Assembly: GCA_964461295.1 (NCBI GenBank)
Contig: CAYWTX010000187.1
Location: forward strand, 1-8,098
Source of the DNA: CAYWTX01 sp964461295
Lineage (GTDB): Bacteria; Planctomycetota; Phycisphaerae; SM23-33
DNA length: 8,098 nucleotides
Reading direction: 5' to 3'
Both the position numbers and the translations under genes were made by a program. Positions within the stretch are counted from its first letter, which is position 1, and every line of letters begins with the position of its first letter. Below the pieces are notes generated by a model. It was not told the origin of the DNA, did not search any database, and saw only the letters and a list, made by a program, of their open reading frames with translations. Below are positions 1 through 7,040 of this stretch, in pieces.

Positions 1-6
1 TGCCAC

Positions 7-27
7 GCATGGGCGAGACGCCCATGC
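7..27. repeat. Perfect 9-bp palindrome, REP-like or hairpin element
   Basis: The arms GCATGGGCG (7-15) and CGCCCATGC (19-27) are exact reverse complements around an AGA loop, and CAC lies directly outside both ends. It stands 45 bases before the VWA gene. As RNA it would form a very stable GC-rich stem. No T-run follows on either strand within the visible bases, so a classical intrinsic terminator is not supported. A dispersed REP-like intergenic palindrome is the likeliest reading, but only one copy was noticed here, so repetition across the genome is inference. Confidence 0.6.
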
Positions 28-72
28 CACCCCGGAGCCCCGGTTGAGTCAAGTGGATACCCAGTATACCCT

Positions 73-2838
73 ATGGGCGTGGCGTTGCCGCTGGCCGTAT
101 CGCTTGTGTTCGAGCCGCAGACCTGGACGGTCGGTTTGCCCGCCGTCGCTGCGCTCCTGCTGGCCGCCGAAGGTGCGGCCCTGGGCCTTCGCCGCCACGG
201 CGGGCGAGCCGCCCGCCCCGCCGGCCTCGCCGGGCAGGGCCGGCCGCGGAGCAGGTCCACGTCCTGGTACATCCTCGGCGCCGGCGTCGCGCTGGGGATC
301 GCGGCATCGCTGGGCTGGGACAACTGGGCGGGCCACTGGACGGCCGTCCGGAAGTCGCTCGACAACGAGTTGCCGTGGTACTCGCGTGCGGCCGCAACGG
401 CCACGCTGCCGATGCTCGGGATCGCCTGCGTGCTGGCGGCCGCGGGTTTCCTGCGGCGGCTGATCGGGGCGTTCGCCGGCCAGGCCGGGCTGTCGGCGAT
501 CCCGATGGGGCTGCTGCAAGCCGGCGTGATCGGCGGCCTGGCGGCCCTGACGGCGTTCTGGGTGCCGCAGGGCGCCATCGTGGCCATCGGCATGGCCTCC
601 GTCGCGTGGGCGCTGCGTTCGTACGGCCGCACCACGTCCCCCATCGGGGCGGGGGCGAGGTGGCTGCTGGTCGGCCTGCGCGTGGCGACGCTCCTGCTGC
701 TGACGGGTTGGGCGCTTCGTCCGGCGCTGGAGTACCGCCACCAGTTGGATGTGAGGACGCTGGTGCTGTTCTGCGCGGACACGTCCAGGTCGATGCAGCG
801 GCGCGACGAGGCGCCGCGCGGCGGCGCCGTCGCCGGCCTGCCGGGCGAGCCGATGCGGCGGATCGAGGCGCTGCGGGCGGCGCTGGCCCGGCAGCAGCCG
901 GCGCTGGCCGCCCTGTGCCGCCAGGCCGACGTGGAGTTGATCCCGTTCGCCGCGGCGGCCTCGCCCGCGCGAAAGCTCGGCGAGAAGGGCAACTGGGCGG
1001 CTGAGGCGATCGCCGACGCCAACGGCGAGGCCAGCGCCCTGGGCGACGCCATCAACGAAGTGCACGACGTCTACGCCGGCCAGAAACGGAAGATCGCGGC
1101 CGTGGTGCTGCTGTCCGACGGCTGCAACAACACCTCGGACGTGCTGAGCCCGGACAAGGCGGCGGGCTTGCTGGCGGGGCGCGGCATTGGGCTGCACACG
1201 GTGGGTGTGGGCTCGGAAAAGGTGACGGGCACAACGCGGACGCTGACGGTTCGCGACCTGGCCGCACCCGACGAGGTGGACGCGTTCAACCGTTTTGCGG
1301 TGACGGCCGGCGTGGAGACCGTGGGCCTGGAGGGCCGTAGAATCAAGGTGACGTGCGCGTTCGGCGAGGAGGAGGCGGGCACGGAGGAGTTCGCGGCGAC
1401 CGAGGCGCAAGCCCTGCGCCCGGTGCGGTTCGCCCACGTGCCGCTGCACGCCGGGTTCCACCGCGCGACGGTGTCGGCCGAGGTGATCGGCCCGGCCGTG
1501 GGGGACCTGGCCGGGCTGCACCGCCAGAGCAAGCTGGTGCACGTGGGAGACCGCGAGGTGCGGGTGCTGTACATCGAGGGCCAGTTCCGCTACGAGACGA
1601 AGTACGTCTGGCAGGCCCTGTCGGCCGCGAGACGCTTCAGCATCGACCGGCGCGTGCTGCTCCATCCGCTGGGCGGCAAGCAGCCGGCGGCCTTGAGCGA
1701 GGACCTCGACGACTGGCTGGCGTATCACGCGATCCTCCTCGGCGACGTGGCCGCGTCGCACTTCACCCCCAGGCAGATCGAGATCATGAAGGAACTGGTG
1801 GGCAAGTACGGCAAGGGCCTGGCGATGATCGGCGGGGACAGGAGCTTCGCCCGCGGCGGATGGGCGGGCACGGCGCTGGCGGACGTGCTGCCCGTGGACC
1901 TGGCGGCGTCGGCGGGCCAGACCGAGGCGCCGATGCAGGTGCGTCCGACGGCCGCGGGGCTTCAACACGATCTCATGCGCATCAGCGAAAGCGGCCTTGA
2001 CCCGGCGGGCGACTGGGCGAAGCTCGAGCCGCTGCCGGGCGCGAACGTGTTGGGCGGGATCAAGCCCGCCGCCATCGTGCTGGCCGAGTCGCCCGCCGGC
2101 CAGCCGCTGATCGTCGCGCAGCCGTATGGCAAGGGGCGGGCGCTGGCGATTGCCTTCGACACGACGTGGAAATGGGTGCTGAGCAAGCGTGACACGGCCG
2201 AGTTGCAGCGGCGGTTCTGGCGGCAGGCGGCACTGTTCCTGGCTGCCCCGCGGGGCAACGTGTGGATCGTGACCGACCGGGCCAACTACGACCTGCGCAG
2301 GCTCAGGAGCGGCGCCGAGAGCCAGACCTACCGCGCGGGCGTCGAGGACGCCCACGGGCATCCGCTGCCCGACGCCCCGATCCGCGTGACGTTGACCGAC
2401 CCTTCCGGCAAGGAGACCCGGGCCGATCCCGCCCGCCCGGACGAGAAGAAGGGCGAGCCATTCCACAAGGGCCGGCTGGCGCCCCCGGCGGGGCCGGGCA
2501 CGTACACCCTGAAGATCGCCGCGAGCGTACAGGAGAAGGAACTGACGGCCGAATACAAGTACGAGGTGACGGTCCAGGACCTGGAATCGCTGGAGGTGCT
2601 GGCGAACCACAACCTGCTGCGACAGATGGCTGACATCGGCCGCGGGCGGTTCGTGACGCTGGACAAACTGGGCGACCTGCTGGCCGACCTTCGCGTGTCG
2701 GCCCAGCCGGAGAAGCGCGACGTGCCGATGCAGATCCGAATCGCGGCGGAGGAGCCCTGGCCGTGGCTGGCGGCGGGGGCCCTGCTGACGCTGATGTGCG
2801 CGGAGTGGGCCGCGCGGAAGCGTAAGGGGCTGGTGTAG
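73..2838 (+). CDS. Membrane-anchored VWA domain protein with amidotransferase-like domain
   Basis: This 921-residue protein has about five hydrophobic segments near residues 17-38, 65-82, 107-127, 140-181 and 196-215, then a soluble body, one helix near 895-912 and a basic tail. A VWA fold follows the N-terminal helices. Its metal-site motif is D236-T-S238-R-S240, S321 stands where Thr is usual, and D349 lies in the strand LLSDG. A second domain at about 496-610 (RVLYIEG, then GLAMIGGD) resembles the class I glutamine amidotransferase-like domains of such proteins. It has no nucleophile cysteine at the elbow, so it is probably a structural or binding domain. Residues 745-835 look like an Ig-type beta domain. 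VWA proteins of this kind usually mediate metal-dependent protein contacts at the envelope; the partner is unknown. The start is uncertain: no good Shine-Dalgarno precedes ATG 73, and the frame is open to the window edge. The upstream palindrome favours a start near 73. Confidence 0.85.
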   Translation: MGVALPLAVSLVFEPQTWTVGLPAVAALLLAAEGAALGLRRHGGRAARPAGLAGQGRPRSRSTSWYILGAGVALGIAASLGWDNWAGHWTAVRKSLDNELPWYSRAAATATLPMLGIACVLAAAGFLRRLIGAFAGQAGLSAIPMGLLQAGVIGGLAALTAFWVPQGAIVAIGMASVAWALRSYGRTTSPIGAGARWLLVGLRVATLLLLTGWALRPALEYRHQLDVRTLVLFCADTSRSMQRRDEAPRGGAVAGLPGEPMRRIEALRAALARQQPALAALCRQADVELIPFAAAASPARKLGEKGNWAAEAIADANGEASALGDAINEVHDVYAGQKRKIAAVVLLSDGCNNTSDVLSPDKAAGLLAGRGIGLHTVGVGSEKVTGTTRTLTVRDLAAPDEVDAFNRFAVTAGVETVGLEGRRIKVTCAFGEEEAGTEEFAATEAQALRPVRFAHVPLHAGFHRATVSAEVIGPAVGDLAGLHRQSKLVHVGDREVRVLYIEGQFRYETKYVWQALSAARRFSIDRRVLLHPLGGKQPAALSEDLDDWLAYHAILLGDVAASHFTPRQIEIMKELVGKYGKGLAMIGGDRSFARGGWAGTALADVLPVDLAASAGQTEAPMQVRPTAAGLQHDLMRISESGLDPAGDWAKLEPLPGANVLGGIKPAAIVLAESPAGQPLIVAQPYGKGRALAIAFDTTWKWVLSKRDTAELQRRFWRQAALFLAAPRGNVWIVTDRANYDLRRLRSGAESQTYRAGVEDAHGHPLPDAPIRVTLTDPSGKETRADPARPDEKKGEPFHKGRLAPPAGPGTYTLKIAASVQEKELTAEYKYEVTVQDLESLEVLANHNLLRQMADIGRGRFVTLDKLGDLLADLRVSAQPEKRDVPMQIRIAAEEPWPWLAAGALLTLMCAEWAARKRKGLV

Positions 2839-2964
2839 CGGGACGCGACGCTTCGCCCCACAGGTTGCCGGTTCCCGTTGCCGGCCGGAACATTGCGGCA
2901 GTCCACTGTCGGCAGCCCTGTGCCTCGCACCGGCGGGCGGCGGGCCCGACGCGCACGTTCCTTC

Positions 2965-2994
2965 TTGTCAGACACGCCCGCCGTATGCCATGAT
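2965..2994 (+). promoter_or_regulatory. Candidate sigma70-type promoter for the DUF362-dgkA pair
   Basis: TTGTCA (2965-2970) matches the -35 consensus at five of six positions. CATGAT (2989-2994) matches the -10 consensus at four of six, with an 18-bp spacer. It lies in the gap between the VWA gene and the DUF362 start at 3047 and would give a leader of roughly 45 bases carrying the hairpin and the ribosome binding site. This is motif matching by eye only. Confidence 0.35.
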
Positions 2995-3012
2995 GCGGCA
3001 TTGTCTTTGCTG

Positions 3013-3030
3013 CCGCCGTCGAAACGGCGG
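3013..3030 (+). promoter_or_regulatory. Leader stem-loop abutting the DUF362 ribosome binding site
   Basis: CCGCCGT (3013-3019) and ACGGCGG (3024-3030) pair perfectly around a CGAA loop, giving a 7-bp GC-rich stem. The next base begins the Shine-Dalgarno AAGGAG (3031-3036). The stem would sit in the transcript leader, flush against the ribosome landing site. It could affect initiation or protect the 5' end. It is not a terminator, because no T-run follows. Confidence 0.45.
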
Positions 3031-3036
3031 AAGGAG
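3031..3036 (+). promoter_or_regulatory. Shine-Dalgarno fixing the DUF362 start
   Basis: AAGGAG ends 10 bases before ATG 3047. It selects this start over the in-frame ATGs at 2990 and 2993, which would add a Cys/Arg-rich stretch unlike the family and read through the leader hairpin. Confidence 0.75.
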
Positions 3037-3046
3037 ATTTGTTCCT

Positions 3047-4135
3047 ATGCCCGCGAAAGTGACGTTTGCATCCTCTCGGCCGAAGGAATTGCGGAGCGAA
3101 GCCACGCTGCCCAAACTGCTGGACCGCATGCTGGATCGATGGAACCTGCCCGGACGCTTCAAGGACAAGCGAGTCGCCATCAAGATGCACCTGGGCGCCA
3201 ACGTCGGCTACTCGACGATCCCGCCGCTGCTGGTGGGGCGGATCGTGAAGGCCGTCAAGGACGCCGGCGGCAAGCCGTTCATCACCGACGTGCCGGACGC
3301 GGTCTGGACGGCGAAGGACCGCGGCTACACGCAGGAAGTGCTCGGCTGCCCGATCCTGCCCGTGGCGGGCGCGTCGGACAAGTACGTGTACGAGAAGGCG
3401 ACCGACTTCCGCACGATGAAGAGCGTGCACCTGGGCGGCTGCGTGGTGGACGCCGACGCGATGATCGTGCTCTCGCACGGCAAGGGACACGGACACAGCG
3501 GCTTCGGCGGGGCGATCAAGAACATCGCCATGGGGTGCATGGACGGCGCGACCCGCGGGCGGATTCACCGGCTGATGTCGGCCGCGTTCGAGTGGGACGC
3601 CGACAAGTGCACGGCCTGCAAGCTGTGCGTGGACAACTGCCCCAACGCCGCCATCCAACTGAAGAAGGGGAAGATCGAGATCTTCGACCACCACTGCAAG
3701 TACTGCATGCACTGCCAACTCGCCTGCCCGAGGAAGGCGATCACCATCGACCAGGGCGGCTACCGGTTCTTCCAGCACGGCATGGCCCTGACGGTGCGGG
3801 AGACGCTGCGGACGTTCCAGCCGGGCAGCGTGCTGTACGTCACGGCCCTGATGCACATCACGCCGTTCTGCGACTGCTGGGGCTTCACGACGCCGGCCCT
3901 GGTGCCCGACATCGGCATCGTGGCCTCCGACGACATTGTGGCGGCCGAGACGGCCGCGCTGGACCTGATCAAGGCCGAGGATTTCATCAAGGGCTCGCTG
4001 CCCAGCCCGCTGAAGCGGACGGGCAAGGGGCACCTGTTCCAGCAGATTCACGGCAAGGACCCGTACATCCAGATCGAGGAATGCGTCATGCTGAAACTTG
4101 GCAAGAGCAAGTACAAACTGGTCAACGTGGAGTAG
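3047..4135 (+). CDS. DUF362 domain protein with two 4Fe-4S ferredoxin motifs
   Basis: This 362-residue, probably cytoplasmic protein shows DUF362 family hallmarks: KMHLGANVGYSTIPP near residues 46-60, GKPFITD at 75-81, the Gly/His-rich segment from H144 through GGAIKNIAMGC (ending at 164), and HITPFCDCWGF near 270-280. Two ferredoxin-type clusters are intact: C188-x2-C191-x2-C194-x3-C198-P and C217-x2-C220-x2-C223-x3-C227-P. They should bind two 4Fe-4S centres. DUF362 proteins are regarded as iron-sulfur proteins of unsettled biochemical role, so electron transfer is inferred from the cysteines and no reaction is assigned. No signal peptide or membrane helix is seen. The start at 3047 follows a good Shine-Dalgarno. 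A DgkA-type kinase follows after 2 bases, suggesting co-transcription and translational coupling. Confidence 0.92.
   Translation: MPAKVTFASSRPKELRSEATLPKLLDRMLDRWNLPGRFKDKRVAIKMHLGANVGYSTIPPLLVGRIVKAVKDAGGKPFITDVPDAVWTAKDRGYTQEVLGCPILPVAGASDKYVYEKATDFRTMKSVHLGGCVVDADAMIVLSHGKGHGHSGFGGAIKNIAMGCMDGATRGRIHRLMSAAFEWDADKCTACKLCVDNCPNAAIQLKKGKIEIFDHHCKYCMHCQLACPRKAITIDQGGYRFFQHGMALTVRETLRTFQPGSVLYVTALMHITPFCDCWGFTTPALVPDIGIVASDDIVAAETAALDLIKAEDFIKGSLPSPLKRTGKGHLFQQIHGKDPYIQIEECVMLKLGKSKYKLVNVE
4129..4132 (+). promoter_or_regulatory. Shine-Dalgarno for dgkA inside the end of the DUF362 gene
   Basis: GGAG lies within the last codons of the DUF362 gene and ends 5 bases before TTG 4138. It supports TTG as the kinase start and suggests that ribosomes finishing the upstream gene reinitiate here. 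Confidence 0.55.
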
Positions 4136-4137
4136 AT

Positions 4138-4518
4138 TTGTCCAACGGACGGTTCACCATCGCCGGGCGGATCCGCAGCTTCGCCTTTGCCGTGCGCGGC
4201 ATCGGCACGATGATCTCCTCGCAGCAAAACGCCTGGGTCCACGCCCTGGCCACCGTCGTCGTCGTCGGCACCGGCATCGCCGTCAAGCTCCACACCGACG
4301 ACTGGTGCTGGATCATCCTCGCCATCATGGCCGTCTGGACGGCCGAGGCGCTCAACACCGCCCTGGAATTCCTCGCCGACGCGGCCGCGCCCCAGTACCA
4401 CCCGATGGTCAAGCGGGCCAAGGACGTGGCCGCCGCGGCGGTGCTGATCTCCTCCATCGGGTCGGTGACGATCGCGGCGCTGATCTTCGGCCCCAAGCTG
4501 CTGGCGCTCTGGCGGTAG
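4138..4518 (+). CDS. dgkA: Diacylglycerol/undecaprenol kinase family protein (DgkA-like)
   Basis: From TTG 4138 the product is 126 residues, close to the 122 of E. coli DgkA. It has an amphipathic N-terminus followed by three hydrophobic helices near 36-50, 57-76 and 97-118. The signature is clear: E70-A-L-N73-T-A-L-E77, then Q86-Y-H-P and K95-D96-V-A. N73, E77, K95 and D96 match the conserved active-site residues of the family. These inner-membrane enzymes use ATP to phosphorylate diacylglycerol or undecaprenol, feeding phospholipid or cell-wall carrier recycling; which substrate applies here cannot be told. TTG is chosen because GGAG lies 5 bases upstream and the conserved N-terminal helix would be lost from the next start, ATG 4210. 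The frame stays open far upstream (from 2878), but that part is a shadow of the DUF362 gene. Q29 aligns where E. coli has the metal ligand E28. Confidence 0.9.
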   Translation: MSNGRFTIAGRIRSFAFAVRGIGTMISSQQNAWVHALATVVVVGTGIAVKLHTDDWCWIILAIMAVWTAEALNTALEFLADAAAPQYHPMVKRAKDVAAAAVLISSIGSVTIAALIFGPKLLALWR

Positions 4519-4529
4519 CTTCGGCGAAT

Positions 4530-5195
4530 TCATTGCCGCGGCGGGCGGATGGCCTGCCAGCGGCGGACGAACAGGGCGAAGACTCCCGGCCCGAACGCGA
4601 ACAGAAGGACCGACAGCCCCACGGCCAGGCCGCAGAACGTGCCGAACCCCGCGCAGCAGTAGTTCCGCGACCGCGCGATGACGTGGGTCGGCACGGCCAC
4701 CAGCAGTTCCAGAATGCTCCCGGCCAGGAGAATCCGCACCACGCGCGTCACGGCGTTTGGCGGTTCCTTGCGCGGACTGAACAGCCCGAACAACAGCGAC
4801 CACGCCAGCCACGCCGCGGCGATGACCGCGAAGCCCAGCCATCCCGCCAGCGGCGGGAGGCCCTCGGTGTTCGCGATGTGCTCCTGGGCAGCGACGATCA
4901 TCGCGCCCAGCAACAAGAGCATGGCGACGACTGCCGCCAGGATGAGCCAGAAGACGTGGCGCTTCTTCACCGGCCGCGCGGCAGCGACGCGGACGGGCAC
5001 GACCAGCAGGGCCGTCTGGGTGAGCATCATTACGCCGGCCCAGATGCCCGTGTACGCGTAGAACTCCCAGGAAGCCACGACCTTGGCGATATCCGGCAGC
5101 GAAGCCGGCGCAAACGCCGCGATGATCACCGGCAGCGATAGCGCCGCCAGGATCAGGCCGTACAGCCCCACGACCAGCAAAGCCCATCGTTTCAT
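4530..5195 (-). CDS. Six-helix membrane protein of unknown function
   Basis: I do not recognise a named family. The 221-residue product has six hydrophobic helices near residues 5-28, 46-67, 81-103, 116-138, 152-169 and 186-208, with basic stretches between them. The most distinctive part is the last loop and helix: P169-T-H171, R175, R177, Y179-C180-C181-A-G, then a helix ending in FGPG. This looks like a conserved patch, possibly for metal binding or a disulfide, but that is inference. ATG 5195 lies 6 bases below the stop of the upstream sugar permease, and AAAGGG stands 9 bases before it. It is therefore probably the last gene of the transporter operon and may be an accessory membrane protein. 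Its stop lies 11 bases from the convergent kinase stop. Confidence 0.8.
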   Translation of the reverse strand: MKRWALLVVGLYGLILAALSLPVIIAAFAPASLPDIAKVVASWEFYAYTGIWAGVMMLTQTALLVVPVRVAAARPVKKRHVFWLILAAVVAMLLLLGAMIVAAQEHIANTEGLPPLAGWLGFAVIAAAWLAWSLLFGLFSPRKEPPNAVTRVVRILLAGSILELLVAVPTHVIARSRNYCCAGFGTFCGLAVGLSVLLFAFGPGVFALFVRRWQAIRPPRQ

Positions 5196-5201
5196 CGGTC
5201 G

Positions 5202-6968
5202 CTACCCTTTGACCGCGCCGACGGCAATCGCCTTAACCACGTGCTTTTGCACCAGCAGGAACAGCAGGATGACCGGGACAATCATGATCGCCGCGGCGGC
5301 GTTGATCTGCTGGAACATGCCTGCGTGCCCCTGCTGGAAGTTGTAGACCGCGACGGCCAGCGGCTGCATCGCGGGCCGGCTGATGGTGCATAGCAGCGGC
5401 ACCATGAAATCGTTCCACGCCCCCAGGAACGCGAACAGCGACACGGTCATCACGATGGGGCGGGCCATCGGCATGGCGATGTCGAGGTACGTGCGGAACA
5501 CGCCCGCGCCGTCCACGGCGGCGGCCTCGTCCACCTCCTTGGGCAGCGTCCAGAAGAACCCGGCCATCAGCAGCGCATTGCCCACGCCGTGGCTGCTCAT
5601 CCACAGCACCATGCCCCAAAGGTTCTGCATGAGTCCGGCCGCGTTGAGCATCTTGAAGATCGGGATGATGCGTGCCTCACCGGGCAGGATGGCGGCGGCG
5701 ATCATCACGCCGAAGACGAGCAGCTTTCCTGGAAAGCGGATGCGAGCCAGGGCGTAGCCCAGCATCGACGAGAGCATGATCGTCGCGAACACGACGAACA
5801 CGGTGATGATCAGGCTGGTCAGGAAGTGCAACAGGAAGTTCTCGTTCTTCAGCACGACCCAGTAGTTGATGGGCAGCACCCGGCCGCTGACGAGGTAGCC
5901 GGCATCGACGAGGGCCTGCATCTCGGCGTCGGCCTGTTTGCGCATGCCGGCTGCGCCCAGGCCGGTTTCCTTGGCATACTCGGCCGGGGAGCGGTGTTCC
6001 TGGGCGAAGGTGGCGCGGCTTTCGGCGCGGCGGACGTTCTCGTCGTGGATGCTCCACAGCGCGAGCACCTGCCGGGGGTACAGGGCGGCGCCGCCGCCGC
6101 GGGCGCCGTCGGCCAGGCGGCAGACGAGGTCGTCGCCGTTGCCGCCGACGGGGGCGAGCACGCCCATCGACACGAGGCCGGCCATCGCGCGCCGCGCGTC
6201 GCCGGCGGGGTACTTGCTGATCTGGGCGTAGCGCTTGACCGTGAGGCCGAAGTACTCCCGAAGATCGTCCGCCACGCGCTTCTCCAGCGGGCTGAGGTTC
6301 GCGGGCAGCGCGCCGGCGTGGGCGCCCTCGCTCAGCCAGTACGAGTGCCTCGCGCCGTCGGCGATCAGCACGCCGTCGGCGATCAGCGACTTGAGGACGT
6401 CGCCGGCCGCCGTGGCCGACGGCCTCTCCGCTTCCCTCTCGACCACGAGCCTCACGCGGTGGGTGACGGTGGCCTGCCACGCGTCGGCCTGAAGGGTCTT
6501 CACGAGCTCGAGCTTGCTGCGCAGACGTTCCAGAGCGGCCGCCTTGGCGGCGACGGCCTCGTTGATTTCCTTGCGCTGCTCGCGGAGGCGGTCGATCTCG
6601 GCGGCGTCGGCCCGGACGCGCCCGATCTCGATGCGGTTCTGGCCGTGGATCACGGCCGTCAGGCGGGCCTTGAGTTCGGCGAGTTCGGCGACGGGCTTCG
6701 TGCCGCCCAGGCCGTCCTCGAGCGCCAGGGGCAGGACGGCATCGAGGCGGAAGTGGTCGGCCAGGCGGTACTTCTCGCCGGGCACGGGGCTGAGGCGTTC
6801 GTTGGCGGCCTCGGCGTCGGCCTTGAGGCTCGTGCCGACCATCCAGACGAACGGGTAGAGATTGACGGCGCCCAGAGCGCCCAAGGCGAGGTAGACCAGC
6901 AGCTTCCACCAGTTGTAGCGGACCCAGCCGGTGCTGCGCGAGCCCAGCGGGCGCGGCAGGGGCGCCAT
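5202..6968 (-). CDS. MalG-type carbohydrate ABC permease with a giant loop insert
   Basis: The protein has 588 residues, against about 270-300 for the family. TM1 is at 23-47 and ends in VGTSLKADAE, a typical MalG-type sequence. The normal permease resumes at NYWVVL (368-373). TM2 is at 378-400, further helices run to about 575, and the cytoplasmic EAA loop E481-AAAVDGA (481-488) ends in IAMPMARP (497-504). The EAA loop contacts the ATPase. Substrate is probably a sugar or oligosaccharide, by family. Between TM1 and TM2 lie about 315 extra residues: a coiled coil and three winged-helix-like units. It pairs with the MalF-type permease upstream, and no ATPase gene is visible. ATG 6968 has GGAGG only one base away, too close to act normally. 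A better-spaced AGGAGA precedes an in-frame ATC at 7034, which would add 22 residues. Confidence 0.9.
   Translation of the reverse strand: MAPLPRPLGSRSTGWVRYNWWKLLVYLALGALGAVNLYPFVWMVGTSLKADAEAANERLSPVPGEKYRLADHFRLDAVLPLALEDGLGGTKPVAELAELKARLTAVIHGQNRIEIGRVRADAAEIDRLREQRKEINEAVAAKAAALERLRSKLELVKTLQADAWQATVTHRVRLVVEREAERPSATAAGDVLKSLIADGVLIADGARHSYWLSEGAHAGALPANLSPLEKRVADDLREYFGLTVKRYAQISKYPAGDARRAMAGLVSMGVLAPVGGNGDDLVCRLADGARGGGAALYPRQVLALWSIHDENVRRAESRATFAQEHRSPAEYAKETGLGAAGMRKQADAEMQALVDAGYLVSGRVLPINYWVVLKNENFLLHFLTSLIITVFVVFATIMLSSMLGYALARIRFPGKLLVFGVMIAAAILPGEARIIPIFKMLNAAGLMQNLWGMVLWMSSHGVGNALLMAGFFWTLPKEVDEAAAVDGAGVFRTYLDIAMPMARPIVMTVSLFAFLGAWNDFMVPLLCTISRPAMQPLAVAVYNFQQGHAGMFQQINAAAAIMIVPVILLFLLVQKHVVKAIAVGAVKG
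5871..6815 (-). other. TM1-TM2 insert of the MalG-type permease: coiled coil plus three winged-helix-like units
   Basis: The insert covers residues 52-366. Residues 93-165 have heptad-like spacing rich in Ala, Leu, Glu and Arg, with no proline, and read as a coiled coil. Three units follow, each with helices and then an 'L..L...G.L' turn into short strands: residues 170-214 (DVLKSLIADGVLIADG, YWLS), 228-286 (REYFGLTVKRYAQISKY, AGLVSMGVLAPVGG) and 320-366 (EYAKETGLGAA, ALVDAGYLVSGR). This shape resembles winged helix-turn-helix folds. Positive charges before TM1 and after TM2 place the insert outside the cytoplasmic membrane. The fold reading is by eye. The insert is continuous in frame and as GC-rich as its surroundings. 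Confidence 0.65.
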
Positions 6969-7040
6969 GCCTCCAAGCCGGGCCGCCAGGTCGGTTCGCT
7001 GCCGGGTCTTCCACGGTGTCGGTTCGGTGGCGATGGTTCG

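Noticed and set aside
49..2610. An 853-codon open frame on the minus strand opposite the VWA gene
   Set aside because: It is rich in Arg, Gln, His and Pro without recognisable domains, as expected opposite a GC-rich gene. The plus-strand frame has clear VWA motifs and membrane helices.
2860..2886. GTTGCCGG occurring twice between the VWA and DUF362 genes, as a possible repeat array
   Set aside because: There are only two short GC-rich copies with unequal flanks, so a chance match in GC-rich DNA is adequate.
2303..4051. A 582-codon minus-strand frame spanning the VWA-DUF362 gap
   Set aside because: It crosses two well-supported plus-strand genes and has shadow-type composition.
2878..4137. 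The upstream part of the frame containing dgkA, as a 546-residue fusion protein
   Set aside because: This part overlaps the DUF362 gene in another frame and is low-complexity Arg/Gly/Asp-rich. Only the part from TTG 4138 shows family signatures.
4519..4529. A bidirectional terminator between the convergent genes
   Set aside because: Only 11 bases separate the stops, and I see no stem with a T-run in or around them.
5871..6815. The insert as a separate gene, or two genes joined by a lost stop codon
   Set aside because: The frame is continuous through both junctions, and permease halves lie on both sides in correct order. No internal start with a Shine-Dalgarno was noticed. A true in-frame insertion fits better.
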